This document shows positions 1 through 7,999 of a stretch of 11,750 bases of DNA, piece by piece. The DNA comes from Bacteroidales bacterium (GTDB lineage: Bacteria > Bacteroidota > Bacteroidia > Bacteroidales > VadinHA17). Below the pieces are notes generated by a model. It was not told where the DNA came from, did no database searches, and saw nothing but the letters and a program-made list of their open reading frames with translations. The stretch lies in NCBI GenBank assembly GCA_020353115.1, contig CP070687.1, forward strand, positions 135,660-147,409. The letters run 5' to 3'. A program made the translations under genes and the position numbers. Positions within the stretch are counted from its first letter, which is position 1, and each line of letters starts with the position of its first letter.

Positions 1-26
1 CAATTACAGCAGGTAATCCGGGCCAT

Positions 27-275
27 TCAGGAGAAGTATTTATTAATCAGCACCTTACCCATACCAATCAGGCCAATGAATGCCCAGAAGAATTCAAGGA
101 TCACAAAGGGCATAAAATCGATCAGGATGGATGCATAACCTGCCACCGATGCACCGGTAAAATTCATGAATGCATAAACAAACGACCCGGTATGGATCAA
201 TTTAAAAAGATTCAAAACAAATGCCAGTAGTAAAAGACTTACTCCAATTGAACCTATAAGTACCGGAGGATCCAT
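27..275 (-). CDS. Small integral membrane protein, CBU_0592-like family
   Basis: An 82-residue, almost wholly hydrophobic protein with about three membrane-spanning stretches (roughly residues 5-24, 30-52 and 54-74). The pattern of an early IGxxG, LLLLAFxLN near residues 15-22, a central MNFTGA and a late PFVILEFFWAFIGLIGM matches what I remember of the CBU_0592-like family, small membrane proteins of unknown function. The length is normal for that family and both ends look natural: ATG at 275 and TGA at 27-29. It is divergent from galK across a 93-nt AT-rich spacer, so nothing ties it to galactose use beyond adjacency. I would assign no biochemical role. The reading frame is well supported; the family label is from memory. 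Confidence 0.8.
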   Translation of the reverse strand: MDPPVLIGSIGVSLLLLAFVLNLFKLIHTGSFVYAFMNFTGASVAGYASILIDFMPFVILEFFWAFIGLIGMGKVLINKYFS

Positions 276-368
276 GTTGCTTAATATTATAAACTATTTT
301 AAATATAAAGTAATTTTAAATATTTTAGGTCATAATTTTACCAGCTGTACATACGAATAAGCCGGATC
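276..368. promoter_or_regulatory. Divergent AT-rich spacer, probable promoters for galK and the small membrane gene
   Basis: This 93-nt spacer between two divergent start codons is strongly AT-rich and must hold the promoters of both genes if they are transcribed separately. On the minus strand there is a 7/8 match (TATATTTA) to the Bacteroidota -7 box TAnnTTTG, but no clear -33 TTTG at the usual distance. On the plus strand no good match is seen. galK has no Shine-Dalgarno sequence ahead of its ATG, as is usual in this phylum. The promoter assignment is inferred from gene arrangement. Confidence 0.4.
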
Positions 369-1559
369 ATGGAAACAGACAATTTGGTATCTGAGTTTTA
401 TCAAAGGTATGGTAAGGCAGGAGGAATGCCGCGAATCTACTTTTCTCCCGGAAGGGTCAACCTGATTGGAGAACATACCGATTATAACGGCGGCTATGTT
501 TTCCCATGCGCCTTAGGTTACGGAACCTATCTTTTGGTTAGGGGTACGGTGTCCCCCGAAGTTCGCTTTGCCTCGATGAATTTTGATTTTACTGCTTCGG
601 TTCCACTGGACAAATTGCCGGTAAAGGCTGGGAATGAATGGATAAATTATCCTATGGGCGTTTTCAATGAGTTCATGAAAATCGGTGTTCCCATTCCCAA
701 AGGAACGGAACTTCTTTATTACGGAGATATACCGGACGGCGCAGGCTTGTCCTCCTCTGCATCCATAGAGACGGTAACAGCATATATGGTGAACCTGAAA
801 TACGGTAATAACCTGCTGGACATGAAAGAGATGGCTCTTCTATGCCAGAGGGCTGAAAATAGTTTTGTCGGTGTAAACTGCGGGATCATGGACCAGTTTG
901 CCGTTATTTTCGGGCAGGAGCATCATGCCATTTTTCTTAACTGCGACAACCTGGATCATGAACTGGTACCGCTCAAGCTCGAGGGATTGAAACTGATAAT
1001 TTCCAACACCAACAAAAAGAGGCAGCTGGCCGATTCGAAATACAACGAACGAAGGGGAGAGTGCGAAACTGCTGTGGAAGAATTGAACAAAGCAAGACCG
1101 GTTAGAAATCTGGGTGAACTATCCCTGGCAGCATATGAAGAAATCTCGGACCATATTTCAAACGAGACCGTACAGAAGAGAGCCAGGCATGTTGTATCGG
1201 AAGACCAGCGCTGTATCGATGCTGTTACTGCCTTGAAGGGAAACGATATGGAACAGTTCGGAAAGCTTATGGACAGATCTCATGATTCATTGCGGGATGA
1301 CTATGAAGTCACGGGATTTGAACTGGACACATTGGTGGAAGAAGCAAGGAAAATAGAAGGTGTTCTGGGTTCAAGAATGACCGGAGCCGGGTTCGGAGGA
1401 TGTACGGTTACGCTGATTAAAGAGAACGCGGTCGGCAAATTTATTGAGAAGGTCGGGGCAGAGTATAAACGAAAGACAGGCCTGAAACCGGATTTTTATG
1501 TGGCTGATGTAGGAAATGGAGTCAGGGAAATAAAAGGTAAACCGGATCCTTCCGGTTAA
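369..1559 (+). CDS. galK: Galactokinase
   Basis: GHMP-superfamily kinase that phosphorylates alpha-D-galactose at C1 with ATP, the first committed step of the Leloir pathway, in the cytoplasm. At 396 aa it is the usual length. The galactokinase signature GRVNLIGEHTDY lies at residues 28-39, with sugar-contacting Glu35, His36 and Asp38. The GHMP nucleotide-binding loop GAGLSSSA is at 124-131, the expected catalytic-base Asp175 sits in GIMDQF, and the C-terminal GHMP motif TGAGFGGC is at 338-345. All key elements are intact. The start is set by the normal 30-residue lead into the signature. The next gene on the same strand is a symporter 297 nt away, which suggests joint use of galactose but perhaps separate promoters. 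Family members acting on other sugars (GalNAc, arabinose) exist, but the signature here is the classic galactose type. Confidence 0.97.
   Translation: METDNLVSEFYQRYGKAGGMPRIYFSPGRVNLIGEHTDYNGGYVFPCALGYGTYLLVRGTVSPEVRFASMNFDFTASVPLDKLPVKAGNEWINYPMGVFNEFMKIGVPIPKGTELLYYGDIPDGAGLSSSASIETVTAYMVNLKYGNNLLDMKEMALLCQRAENSFVGVNCGIMDQFAVIFGQEHHAIFLNCDNLDHELVPLKLEGLKLIISNTNKKRQLADSKYNERRGECETAVEELNKARPVRNLGELSLAAYEEISDHISNETVQKRARHVVSEDQRCIDAVTALKGNDMEQFGKLMDRSHDSLRDDYEVTGFELDTLVEEARKIEGVLGSRMTGAGFGGCTVTLIKENAVGKFIEKVGAEYKRKTGLKPDFYVADVGNGVREIKGKPDPSG
1540..1557 (+). terminator. Hairpin overlapping the galK stop codon
   Basis: A perfect 6-bp inverted repeat, AACCGG / CCGGTT with a 6-nt loop, covers the last galK codons and the first base of its TAA stop. 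No real T-tract follows (only AATTCCATAAAACG), so it is a weak intrinsic terminator at best. It could instead stabilise the mRNA end or be incidental. Confidence 0.3.
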
Positions 1560-1856
1560 TTCCATAAAACGAAATTTTCATATTATTCCTGCCAGGATTG
1601 AGAGGATTCTTCAATAATACCCATGGTAAAGACAAAAGGAAGACCTTCCAGGTTTATGCAGGGATACAGTTACCACTTTCGTCCAATACCAGACCGATAA
1701 TTTAAAATTAATATAAATTGGATCGGTATCCTTATATCTCGGGCTGAATTCTTACATTCGAACCTGATAATTAAAAGCATAACGGTTCAGATTGTTCACC
1801 AGACCATACAGGGAAATCAGAAAAGGCTTTTAGTGCACACTATACTATTATAAAAT
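1560..1856 (+). other. 297-nt spacer between galK and the symporter
   Basis: No open frame of note is seen on either strand. The stretch is AT-rich around 1696-1720 and holds one imperfect inverted repeat, listed separately. It probably carries the promoter of the symporter gene. I find no convincing TTTG/TAnnTTTG pair, no riboswitch I recognise, and no Shine-Dalgarno sequence before the symporter ATG at 1857. Confidence 0.5.
1693..1727. promoter_or_regulatory. Imperfect inverted repeat upstream of the symporter
   Basis: The arms ACCGATAATTTA (1693-1704) and TAAATTGGATCGGT (1714-1727) are complementary apart from a 2-nt bulge, and they flank a 9-nt AT-only centre. It lies about 130 nt before the symporter start codon. 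It could be an operator for a sugar-responsive regulator or an mRNA stem. No regulator gene is present in the window, so the role is a guess. Confidence 0.3.
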
Positions 1857-3578
1857 ATGGAACAGAGCTTCAATCCCGGATGGATAGACTATTCTATCAT
1901 GCTGGTCTATTTTGTGTTTGTACTCGGGATCGGCTGGGTTCTGAAGCGTTATATGAAATCCGCCACAGCGTTCCTTGAAGCAGGCAGGTCTCTCCCTGCC
2001 TGGGTAACCGGGCTGGCCTTCATATCAGCCAATCTGGGAGCGCTGGAGGTGATCGGGATGGCTGCATCCGGCGCAAAATACGGAATGACCACCTTCCATT
2101 TCTACCTTATCGGTGCAATTCCCGGTATGATTTTCCTCGGAATATTTATGATGCCGTTTTATTACGGGTCCAAAGCCCGGTCGGTACCGGAATACCTGAA
2201 GCTGCGGTTTGATGAGAAAACCAGGGCATTCAATGCATTTGCTTTCGCTATTATGACCATTTTTGCGTCCGGGATATCAATGTACGCCCTGGCACTTCTT
2301 GCACAGGTCCTGTTACCCTTTGACTTTACCGTACGGTTTCTGGGGATCAATATTACGGAATTTGATTTCTACCTTATCTCCGCCGCGCTGGTTGTCCTTA
2401 TATATACCTATCTTGGCGGTTTAACCTCAGCCATTTATAATGAAGTTCTTCAGTTCTTCCTGATTGTCATCGGTTTTCTGCCTCTCGTAATACTTGCCCT
2501 CAAGCATATCGGAGGATGGGAAGGCCTGAAAGCAAACCTCGACAGCAATATGCTCCATACATGGAAAAATACGGGAAGCCCTGATGCCAATCCCATGGGG
2601 GTAGAATGGTTTGGTATCGCTATGGGATTGGGATTTGTACTTGCATTCGGCTACTGGTGCACCAATTTTCTTGTTGTACAGAGGGCTATGGCAGCAGGAT
2701 CCATGACTGCAGCCAGGAAAACCCCTCTTATCGGGGCAATTCCAAAGATGTTTATTCCGTTTATTGTCGTTGTTCCCGGAATGATCGCTATCGCCTTGTT
2801 ATCCGATCCGGAAAGCGGATTCAGCCTTCCGGTTAAAGGCGACAGCTATGATTACGACAAAGTGATACCGATGCTCCTTGCCACCCATTTTCCTACGGGA
2901 GTGCTCGGGTTGGGTGTAACCGCATTACTTGCTTCTTTTATGTCAGGAATGGCCGGTAATGTATCTGCTTTCAATACCGTCTGGACATACGATATTTACC
3001 AGAGCTATCTCCTGCCGAATAAATCCGACAATCATTATTTACGGGTCGGTCAACTTACCACTATCTTCGGAATAATTGTCAGTATCCTGGCAGCCTATGT
3101 TGCAAGATCCTTCAATAATGTTATGGACTTCCTTCAGCTGATATTTGCATTTATCAATGCACCGCTCTTTGCCACTTTCCTGCTCGGGATGTTCTGGAAA
3201 CGAAGCACCGGGCATGGCGCTTTCTACGGCTTGATATCCGGGACCATTGCCGCAGCGATCCATCACGGGTTAACGGCCCCGGCAGGAATTCATTCAATGA
3301 TAAAAGGAGGTTGGCTTGGAAACGTTGTTCATCATTATCCCAGCGAGATGGCCCAGAATTTCTGGACTGCAATCTATGCCTTTACAGCTTGTTTTGTCTT
3401 TACCATTGCCATTTCCCTTCTTACGAAAAAACAGAAGACGGATAATGATCTGGCAGGGCTGGTTTACTCTCTTACACCCAGACTTGTGGATAAAGATCTG
3501 GACTGGTATAAGCGTCCTGAAGCCCTTGCAATCCTGGTTGGCAGTATTTCAATAGTATTCACAATTGTTTTATGGTAA
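1857..3578 (+). CDS. Sodium:solute symporter (SSS/SLC5 family), probable sugar importer
   Basis: Inner-membrane Na+-coupled transporter of the LeuT fold, 573 aa with about 14 hydrophobic helices. Family marks include the N-terminal DYSIML helix, EAGRSLPAWVTG (41-52) leading into TM1, ISANLGALEVIGM (56-68), the VPEYLKLRF segment (110-118), the YLGGLTSAIYNEVLQ signature (185-199) and the VWTYDIYQSYL stretch (375-385). By my alignment to Vibrio vSGLT, the sugar-pocket Asn64 (here Asn59), Tyr263 (Tyr266) and Lys294 (Lys297) are kept, but Gln69 is Glu64 and Glu88 is Tyr83. Of the Na2-site serines, the first is kept (Ser363) and the second is Gly364. The neighbours galK and a GH2 galactosidase point to galactose or a related sugar; a different monosaccharide is possible. 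The family call is firm and the substrate is inferred. Confidence 0.92.
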   Translation: MEQSFNPGWIDYSIMLVYFVFVLGIGWVLKRYMKSATAFLEAGRSLPAWVTGLAFISANLGALEVIGMAASGAKYGMTTFHFYLIGAIPGMIFLGIFMMPFYYGSKARSVPEYLKLRFDEKTRAFNAFAFAIMTIFASGISMYALALLAQVLLPFDFTVRFLGINITEFDFYLISAALVVLIYTYLGGLTSAIYNEVLQFFLIVIGFLPLVILALKHIGGWEGLKANLDSNMLHTWKNTGSPDANPMGVEWFGIAMGLGFVLAFGYWCTNFLVVQRAMAAGSMTAARKTPLIGAIPKMFIPFIVVVPGMIAIALLSDPESGFSLPVKGDSYDYDKVIPMLLATHFPTGVLGLGVTALLASFMSGMAGNVSAFNTVWTYDIYQSYLLPNKSDNHYLRVGQLTTIFGIIVSILAAYVARSFNNVMDFLQLIFAFINAPLFATFLLGMFWKRSTGHGAFYGLISGTIAAAIHHGLTAPAGIHSMIKGGWLGNVVHHYPSEMAQNFWTAIYAFTACFVFTIAISLLTKKQKTDNDLAGLVYSLTPRLVDKDLDWYKRPEALAILVGSISIVFTIVLW

Positions 3579-3585
3579 ATAAATC

Positions 3586-3822
3586 ATGGGAGTAGATATT
3601 CGTTTACCGATTGGCCTTATGTTCACCGTCCTGGGATTATTGCTTACCCTTTATGGACTTTTTACAGCTGCGGATAGTGAACTGTATAAGATTTCCTTCA
3701 ATATCAATATAAACCTCTGGACAGGTATCGTTACTCTTCTGTTTGGGGTTTTAATGCTCATCTTTTCCAGAAACAGGAAAAAAAAGGGCGAAGGGAAAGA
3801 ACAGGTTAATTTCCGATCTTAA
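3586..3822 (+). CDS. Two-helix small membrane protein, likely symporter accessory subunit
   Basis: A 78-residue protein starting 7 nt after the symporter stop codon, so almost certainly co-transcribed and perhaps translationally coupled. It has two hydrophobic segments (about residues 8-28 and 43-61), a conserved-looking NININLWTGIVTLLFGVLM stretch at the second, and a strongly basic, soluble C-terminal tail (RNRKKKGEGK, 62-71). By the positive-inside rule the tail should be cytoplasmic, giving both ends inside. I recall similar small two-helix proteins next to SSS-family sugar transporters in Bacteroidota and Acidobacteriota. The arrangement also parallels the small DUF485 and DUF4212 partners of other SSS transporters, but this sequence does not look like those families. 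The function is unknown; an accessory role is inferred from position only. Confidence 0.8.
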   Translation: MGVDIRLPIGLMFTVLGLLLTLYGLFTAADSELYKISFNININLWTGIVTLLFGVLMLIFSRNRKKKGEGKEQVNFRS

Positions 3823-3926
3823 AACCAATCGATCATGCGGGATAAAGAGGGACTCGGATCATAACTAAACGATTTCGTTCTTCAGTGTTCCGCACTTACG
3901 GAGCAGGAATATTTCTCTTTACATTT
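3823..3926. other. Convergent spacer with a weak hairpin
   Basis: This 104-nt region lies between the ends of two convergent genes. The only structure seen is GTTCCG / CGGAGC (3887-3892 and 3899-3904), a 6-bp stem with one G-T wobble and a 6-nt loop, and with no good T-tract on either strand. A bidirectional terminator would be expected here, but the sequence supports it only weakly. Confidence 0.3.
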
Positions 3927-6900
3927 CTACCAGTCTTCCCTTCCTTTCGTTAATACTTCATCAAGGTGTCCCATAATCGGGGATATTCTTAACCTGTAAT
4001 GATAATCATCAGGATATGTCCTGAATGCATGCCTTACTGTTATCGGTGTACCTCCAACGCCACTTACCCGATGGTCGATGTTTAACGTAACGTTTCTCTT
4101 TTTCTTCAACTGGTATGGATACCAGGCCGTATTCAGGTTGGTATATGGATTCACACTGACATTCATAAGGTCTTTGGCATATATTGCCAGGCCTTTGCCA
4201 TTTTCATGAGTCAGGAGGGTCCACCTTACATCCGTATGGTTGCCAAACTCCTGCGGGATGATATAGGGCATTTCAATTTGCTCTATTTCTTCATTATAGA
4301 TACCGGTACAAGCTCCTGTTTTCCTGTCGGGATAGGTTTCAAAGGGGCCCTTTCCAAACCAGGTAATCCCTGAAATATCTTCAGCCATTTCCATTTGCAA
4401 TCCTATCTTCTGTAACCATGGAATATCATAACGGGATCTCCGTGCGGGAAATTCTACATGACATTGCACGCTATGGTCAAGGACCAAATCTCCCGTACCG
4501 TAAAAGGTATATACATATTCATTCTCGAACTGGATTGAATGATCAATATAGGAATATGAGTTTTTCCTGACATTGATTATAAACTCATTGCCGGATATTC
4601 TTTCAAAATTGAGGGATTCGACTTTATGGACAAGGGAATCAAGACCCCATTCATACCAGTCCTTGTATTCTGCGCGTGTCCATGTTGAAATTTCATTCAC
4701 AATGGGTGGTCTGTATACGGTGAATTCAGGACCGGAAGTTAGTATCGGGACATCCGGAAGAGATATCCGCACCAGATTTGCTGCGCTTTTGTCAAATTCA
4801 TAAATGGCATCTGCTCCCGTAATGATGATTGATGATTCATTTTCGATCACCTCGAGATTTCCGGATTCAAGTTCATACAGAGGCTTATTCCCTATCACCT
4901 GCCAGGGGATCTTAAATTCCTCAAATGTGACTTCATAGAACTTGTCCTGCCAGAGTTTATCCTCATTGAGAAGGATTTTAATTCTCAGGTGGTATTCAGA
5001 TCCGGGCTTGATTTCCGGTTTTTTCAAGGGAAGTTCAATAACTTTTGATTGGAGTGGTGAAAGATCCACGGTAATTTTTTTATTTTCAATGTCCTGTCCA
5101 TCCTCAGTCATAGAACAATCAAGTAAAAATTCATTCAGGTTGGTAAAATGATGGCGGTTTTCAATTTCAACTTTGAGCTTATCGAGGTTAACCGGAGATA
5201 TTTTTACCGGGGCATGGCTCTTTTTGGCCTGCCAGGATTCGGGTTGGTATCCCCGGTCTGAAAAGATGATCCCATCCATTGTAGCCGAACCTTCCGGTGT
5301 GGCACCATAGCAGAGGAATAGTCCATCATTTGTATAGTCTTCATAATTGAGCCAAAGTAATAGGCTGGGATCGATTTCGGGTTTATCCGTATAAAATCCC
5401 AGTTGATCAGGTTCCAATGCTCTGTTATGTAGTATTGTTTCGTCAAAGATCGCATTGGAGATAAATCCCGGGGTTTGTTCATGATCCCGTTCATGATTTT
5501 TCCCGATCGTAATGGCATAGAATGTTCTTGAAATATTTCCTTCGGCATGGCCGGAAGCAATTTTTTTTCCATCGAGGAACATGCTTATCTCATTGCCATT
5601 ATATATCCCGGCGACATGGTGCCAGTTAAAATTCCAGTCCCTGGGCAAATAAGCAGAAACCTGGTACTTCCGGTCCGTATGAATGGTAAAGAAGATTGAA
5701 TCCCTATGATTCTGTTCAAGTGCAAATGAATGATTCCCTTTTGATATCATTGAATTGGAACCATTATATCCACGTGGATAGATCCAGGTTTGCAAAGTCA
5801 ATTCATTTCCAGTAATATTTAATTCGGGAGTGGAGGTGATTTCAATAAAATCATCCAATCCATTTAAAAGAACCGCTTTACCATATATTCCCTCAACATG
5901 TTCGGGTCGTCCCATTAATGCGGTTATTTGTTTATATTGGGACTGGTCGGTTGTTTTGAAGAGATCTACCCTCAATCCCTGGTTCACCCAATCCCAGATG
6001 TAACCTCCCTGTAGTGACGGATATTTGTAAAATCGTTCCCAGTACTCATCAAAATGCCCCATTGAATTCCCCACAGCGTGGGCATATTCCCCCAGGATCA
6101 CAGGTCGTTGTGTGGTATCGCCAATGGCATCCAGCATGGAAGGATTGGGATAGCGTGTACCACAGATATCTGCAAACGGAGCATCTCCATTAGGGTAATT
6201 GGTTTGGTGATAAACAAACCGGGTTGGATCCGTCAGTCTGACAAATTCGGCCATTTTATAATGTACAGGCGCCAATCCACATTCATTTCCCATACTCCAC
6301 ATGATTACTGAAGGATGATTTTTATCGCGGTGAAGGTACCTTTGTGTCCGGTCCAGAAATGCCTCTTCCCAACCGGGTTGCCAGGCCAGGAATTGTTCCC
6401 CGTAATGGCATTCGGCGTTCACCTCATTGCATATATAAAAACCCCATTTGTCTGCAAGCTCGTAAAATAGAGGATCATCCGGATAGTGACAGGTACGTAT
6501 ACTATTAATATTTAATTCCTTCATCAGCTGAAAATCCTTTTCAATCATTGTTTCTGTCATGGTTCGGCCAAGGTTGGGATCATGCTCATGCCGGTTAACT
6601 CCTTTTATCATAACAGGCACACCGTTAACAAGCATCCTGGCATCCCTGATTTCCAGTTCCCTGAATCCAATTCTTTCTTCGAGGATTTCCATAACATTCC
6701 CTGTTTGATCTTTCAATTCAAGGACAAGAGTGTAGAGGTGCGGTTTTTCTGCAGACCATTTTAAGGGATCCTCAACCTTACCGGTAATTATTAACTTTTC
6801 CTGTTTGCCTGCCATAATTGATTTCAAACTACCACTATATACACCCATCTCATTACTCCCCGCCTGAAACAGATGAGCCTCTACCTTTATCTTTGACAGA

Positions 6901-7721
6901 TCGGTTTCTGATTCATTCTTTATTTCACATTCCAGTTTCAGGGTTGCATCCTTGTACTGTTCATCAAGATCAGTTGTAATAAACATATCCCGGATATGAA
7001 CTTCCGGTAAAACATACAGGTAAACTCTCCTGTATATTCCGGCAAATCGCCACATATCCTGGTCTTCCAGGTAGCTTCCATCCGACCATCTTACCACCTG
7101 TACTGCGATTTTATTTTTTCCGGTCCTCACCCATTTTGAAACATCAAACTCTCCAGGAGTCATACTTCCCTTGTCAAAACCAATATATTCACCATTTACC
7201 CAAACCCAGTATGCTGCTTTTACACCATCAAAATGAAGAATGATCTTTTGGTCATTCCATTCATCAGGCACTGTGAACTCCCTTATGTAAAAACCGGTCG
7301 GATTAAAACTAATGGGAACTTCCGGAGGATCATAGGGAGCGAATTCCATTGGAATATTTCTGTAGATGTAGTACCCGTACCCTTGCATTTGCCAGGTACC
7401 GGGAACTTCGATCTCATCCCAGCCGGAAGCATCATATTCCTTAAGGTAGAAACCGTCGGGTGCGTCAAGAGGAGTTTTAGTCCAGTGGAATTTCCATAAT
7501 CCGTCCAGGGACTGGTAATATGGTGAATTGTTCCAGTTCCCGTCAAGTGCCTGGCCGACTGATTCGAATGGCACATAGGGAACATGCGGAGGTAATTGGT
7601 TTTCTTCAACCAGAGAGGGATTTTCGATATATCCCGATAAAACATCTGGCTTACTGAACTGGGCACTACTAATTTGAGAAATCAGTAATGGAAGAGCTGC
7701 AATTATAACAAACTTTTTCAT
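3927..7721 (-). CDS. Exported GH2 beta-galactosidase-type hydrolase with nested LamG domain
   Basis: A 1264-aa glycoside hydrolase of family 2, LacZ architecture. In order: signal peptide (1-20, ending SSA-Q), sugar-binding jelly roll (about 65-238), immunoglobulin-like domain (240-355), TIM barrel (356-590), LamG-like insert (about 606-775), the barrel-exit segment (803-840), LacZ domain 4 (843-938) and a beta-galactosidase small-chain domain (960-1250). The acid/base is Glu480 in WSMGNE and the nucleophile Glu545 in GEYAHAVGNSMG. Also kept, by alignment to E. coli LacZ, are Asp214 (RWSDGSYLEDQDMWR), His378, His412, Glu437, His439, Tyr524 and the WDW at 576-578. Lost or changed are the partners of LacZ Asn102 (Thr109), Phe601 (Ala813), Asn604 (Asp816) and Trp999 (absent). 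No T9SS tail or lipobox is seen, so periplasmic location is likely. Its role with the facing galK and symporter is probably galactoside breakdown; exact specificity is uncertain. Confidence 0.93.
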   Translation of the reverse strand: MKKFVIIAALPLLISQISSAQFSKPDVLSGYIENPSLVEENQLPPHVPYVPFESVGQALDGNWNNSPYYQSLDGLWKFHWTKTPLDAPDGFYLKEYDASGWDEIEVPGTWQMQGYGYYIYRNIPMEFAPYDPPEVPISFNPTGFYIREFTVPDEWNDQKIILHFDGVKAAYWVWVNGEYIGFDKGSMTPGEFDVSKWVRTGKNKIAVQVVRWSDGSYLEDQDMWRFAGIYRRVYLYVLPEVHIRDMFITTDLDEQYKDATLKLECEIKNESETDLSKIKVEAHLFQAGSNEMGVYSGSLKSIMAGKQEKLIITGKVEDPLKWSAEKPHLYTLVLELKDQTGNVMEILEERIGFRELEIRDARMLVNGVPVMIKGVNRHEHDPNLGRTMTETMIEKDFQLMKELNINSIRTCHYPDDPLFYELADKWGFYICNEVNAECHYGEQFLAWQPGWEEAFLDRTQRYLHRDKNHPSVIMWSMGNECGLAPVHYKMAEFVRLTDPTRFVYHQTNYPNGDAPFADICGTRYPNPSMLDAIGDTTQRPVILGEYAHAVGNSMGHFDEYWERFYKYPSLQGGYIWDWVNQGLRVDLFKTTDQSQYKQITALMGRPEHVEGIYGKAVLLNGLDDFIEITSTPELNITGNELTLQTWIYPRGYNGSNSMISKGNHSFALEQNHRDSIFFTIHTDRKYQVSAYLPRDWNFNWHHVAGIYNGNEISMFLDGKKIASGHAEGNISRTFYAITIGKNHERDHEQTPGFISNAIFDETILHNRALEPDQLGFYTDKPEIDPSLLLWLNYEDYTNDGLFLCYGATPEGSATMDGIIFSDRGYQPESWQAKKSHAPVKISPVNLDKLKVEIENRHHFTNLNEFLLDCSMTEDGQDIENKKITVDLSPLQSKVIELPLKKPEIKPGSEYHLRIKILLNEDKLWQDKFYEVTFEEFKIPWQVIGNKPLYELESGNLEVIENESSIIITGADAIYEFDKSAANLVRISLPDVPILTSGPEFTVYRPPIVNEISTWTRAEYKDWYEWGLDSLVHKVESLNFERISGNEFIINVRKNSYSYIDHSIQFENEYVYTFYGTGDLVLDHSVQCHVEFPARRSRYDIPWLQKIGLQMEMAEDISGITWFGKGPFETYPDRKTGACTGIYNEEIEQIEMPYIIPQEFGNHTDVRWTLLTHENGKGLAIYAKDLMNVSVNPYTNLNTAWYPYQLKKKRNVTLNIDHRVSGVGGTPITVRHAFRTYPDDYHYRLRISPIMGHLDEVLTKGREDW
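5397..5906 (-). other. LamG / concanavalin-like domain nested in the GH2 enzyme
   Basis: Residues about 606-775 of the GH2 protein follow the LamG_3 jelly-roll pattern: GKAVLLNGLDDFIEI, then LTLQTWIYPRG, a MISKGNHSF strand, WHHVAGIYNGNEISMFLDGKKIASG, ITIGKN and a closing FISNAIFDETILHNRALEPDQL. It sits in frame, after the WDWVNQGL strand of the barrel and before the segment matching the LacZ Phe601/Asn604 region. It is a true insertion rather than a terminal appendage. Such domains often bind carbohydrate or act as packing modules. The domain edges are by eye, within about 10 residues. Confidence 0.85.
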
Positions 7722-7772
7722 ACGTACATATTAAAACGAGTAAATCAATGCATGAGCAAACCCGAAGAGTTT

Positions 7773-7804
7773 TGAATATACCTTTATTCAGGTTTGTTGT
7801 CAAT
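7773..7804 (-). promoter_or_regulatory. Candidate Bacteroidota-type promoter for the GH2 gene
   Basis: Read on the minus strand, ATTG (7801-7804) is followed after 20 nt by TATATTCA (7773-7780). That resembles the Bacteroidota promoter TTTG - about 20 nt - TAnnTTTG, with 3/4 and 6/8 matches at correct spacing. It would give a 5' untranslated leader of roughly 45 nt ahead of the ATG at 7721. The match is modest and chance is not excluded. Confidence 0.35.
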
Positions 7805-7999
7805 CATTAAAATTAGCAAATATGTGTCATTTCGCAATGAGATATAATGATTCTCAAGTTCATGCAAGGAAAAGCAAAATCAGAATTTCAAAAATACCAG
7901 GATGTACATTCTCAAAACAATCCTCATCCAAATATTCCGAATTCCAGCCTCTACTAAATGGGTAGATGAACAACGGGACATTTAGGCTTCCTGCATATC
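7805..7999. other. AT-rich intergenic DNA upstream of the GH2 gene
   Basis: No supported gene. A 67-codon minus-strand open frame (7860-8063) runs through this stretch into the hairpin-rich block; it shows no recognisable family and unusual Trp/Pro-rich content, so I do not call it a gene. The left part is AT-rich like other spacers in the window, and base composition becomes richer in GC from about 7980 rightward. Confidence 0.4.

Noticed and set aside
1371..1565. Minus-strand open frame opposite the end of galK
   Set aside because: It lies wholly over the intact galK reading frame with its conserved C-terminal GHMP motif; it is a shadow frame with no recognisable domain.
5204..5572. 122-codon minus-strand frame inside the GH2 gene
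   Set aside because: It is an out-of-frame shadow of the LamG end and the barrel-exit segment, whose continuous frame carries clear family motifs on both sides. No frameshift is needed.
3927..7721. T9SS or lipoprotein sorting of the GH2 enzyme
   Set aside because: The C-terminus ends in the beta-galactosidase small-chain domain without a PNP...GxYxL sorting domain, and no Cys follows the signal peptide at a lipobox position.
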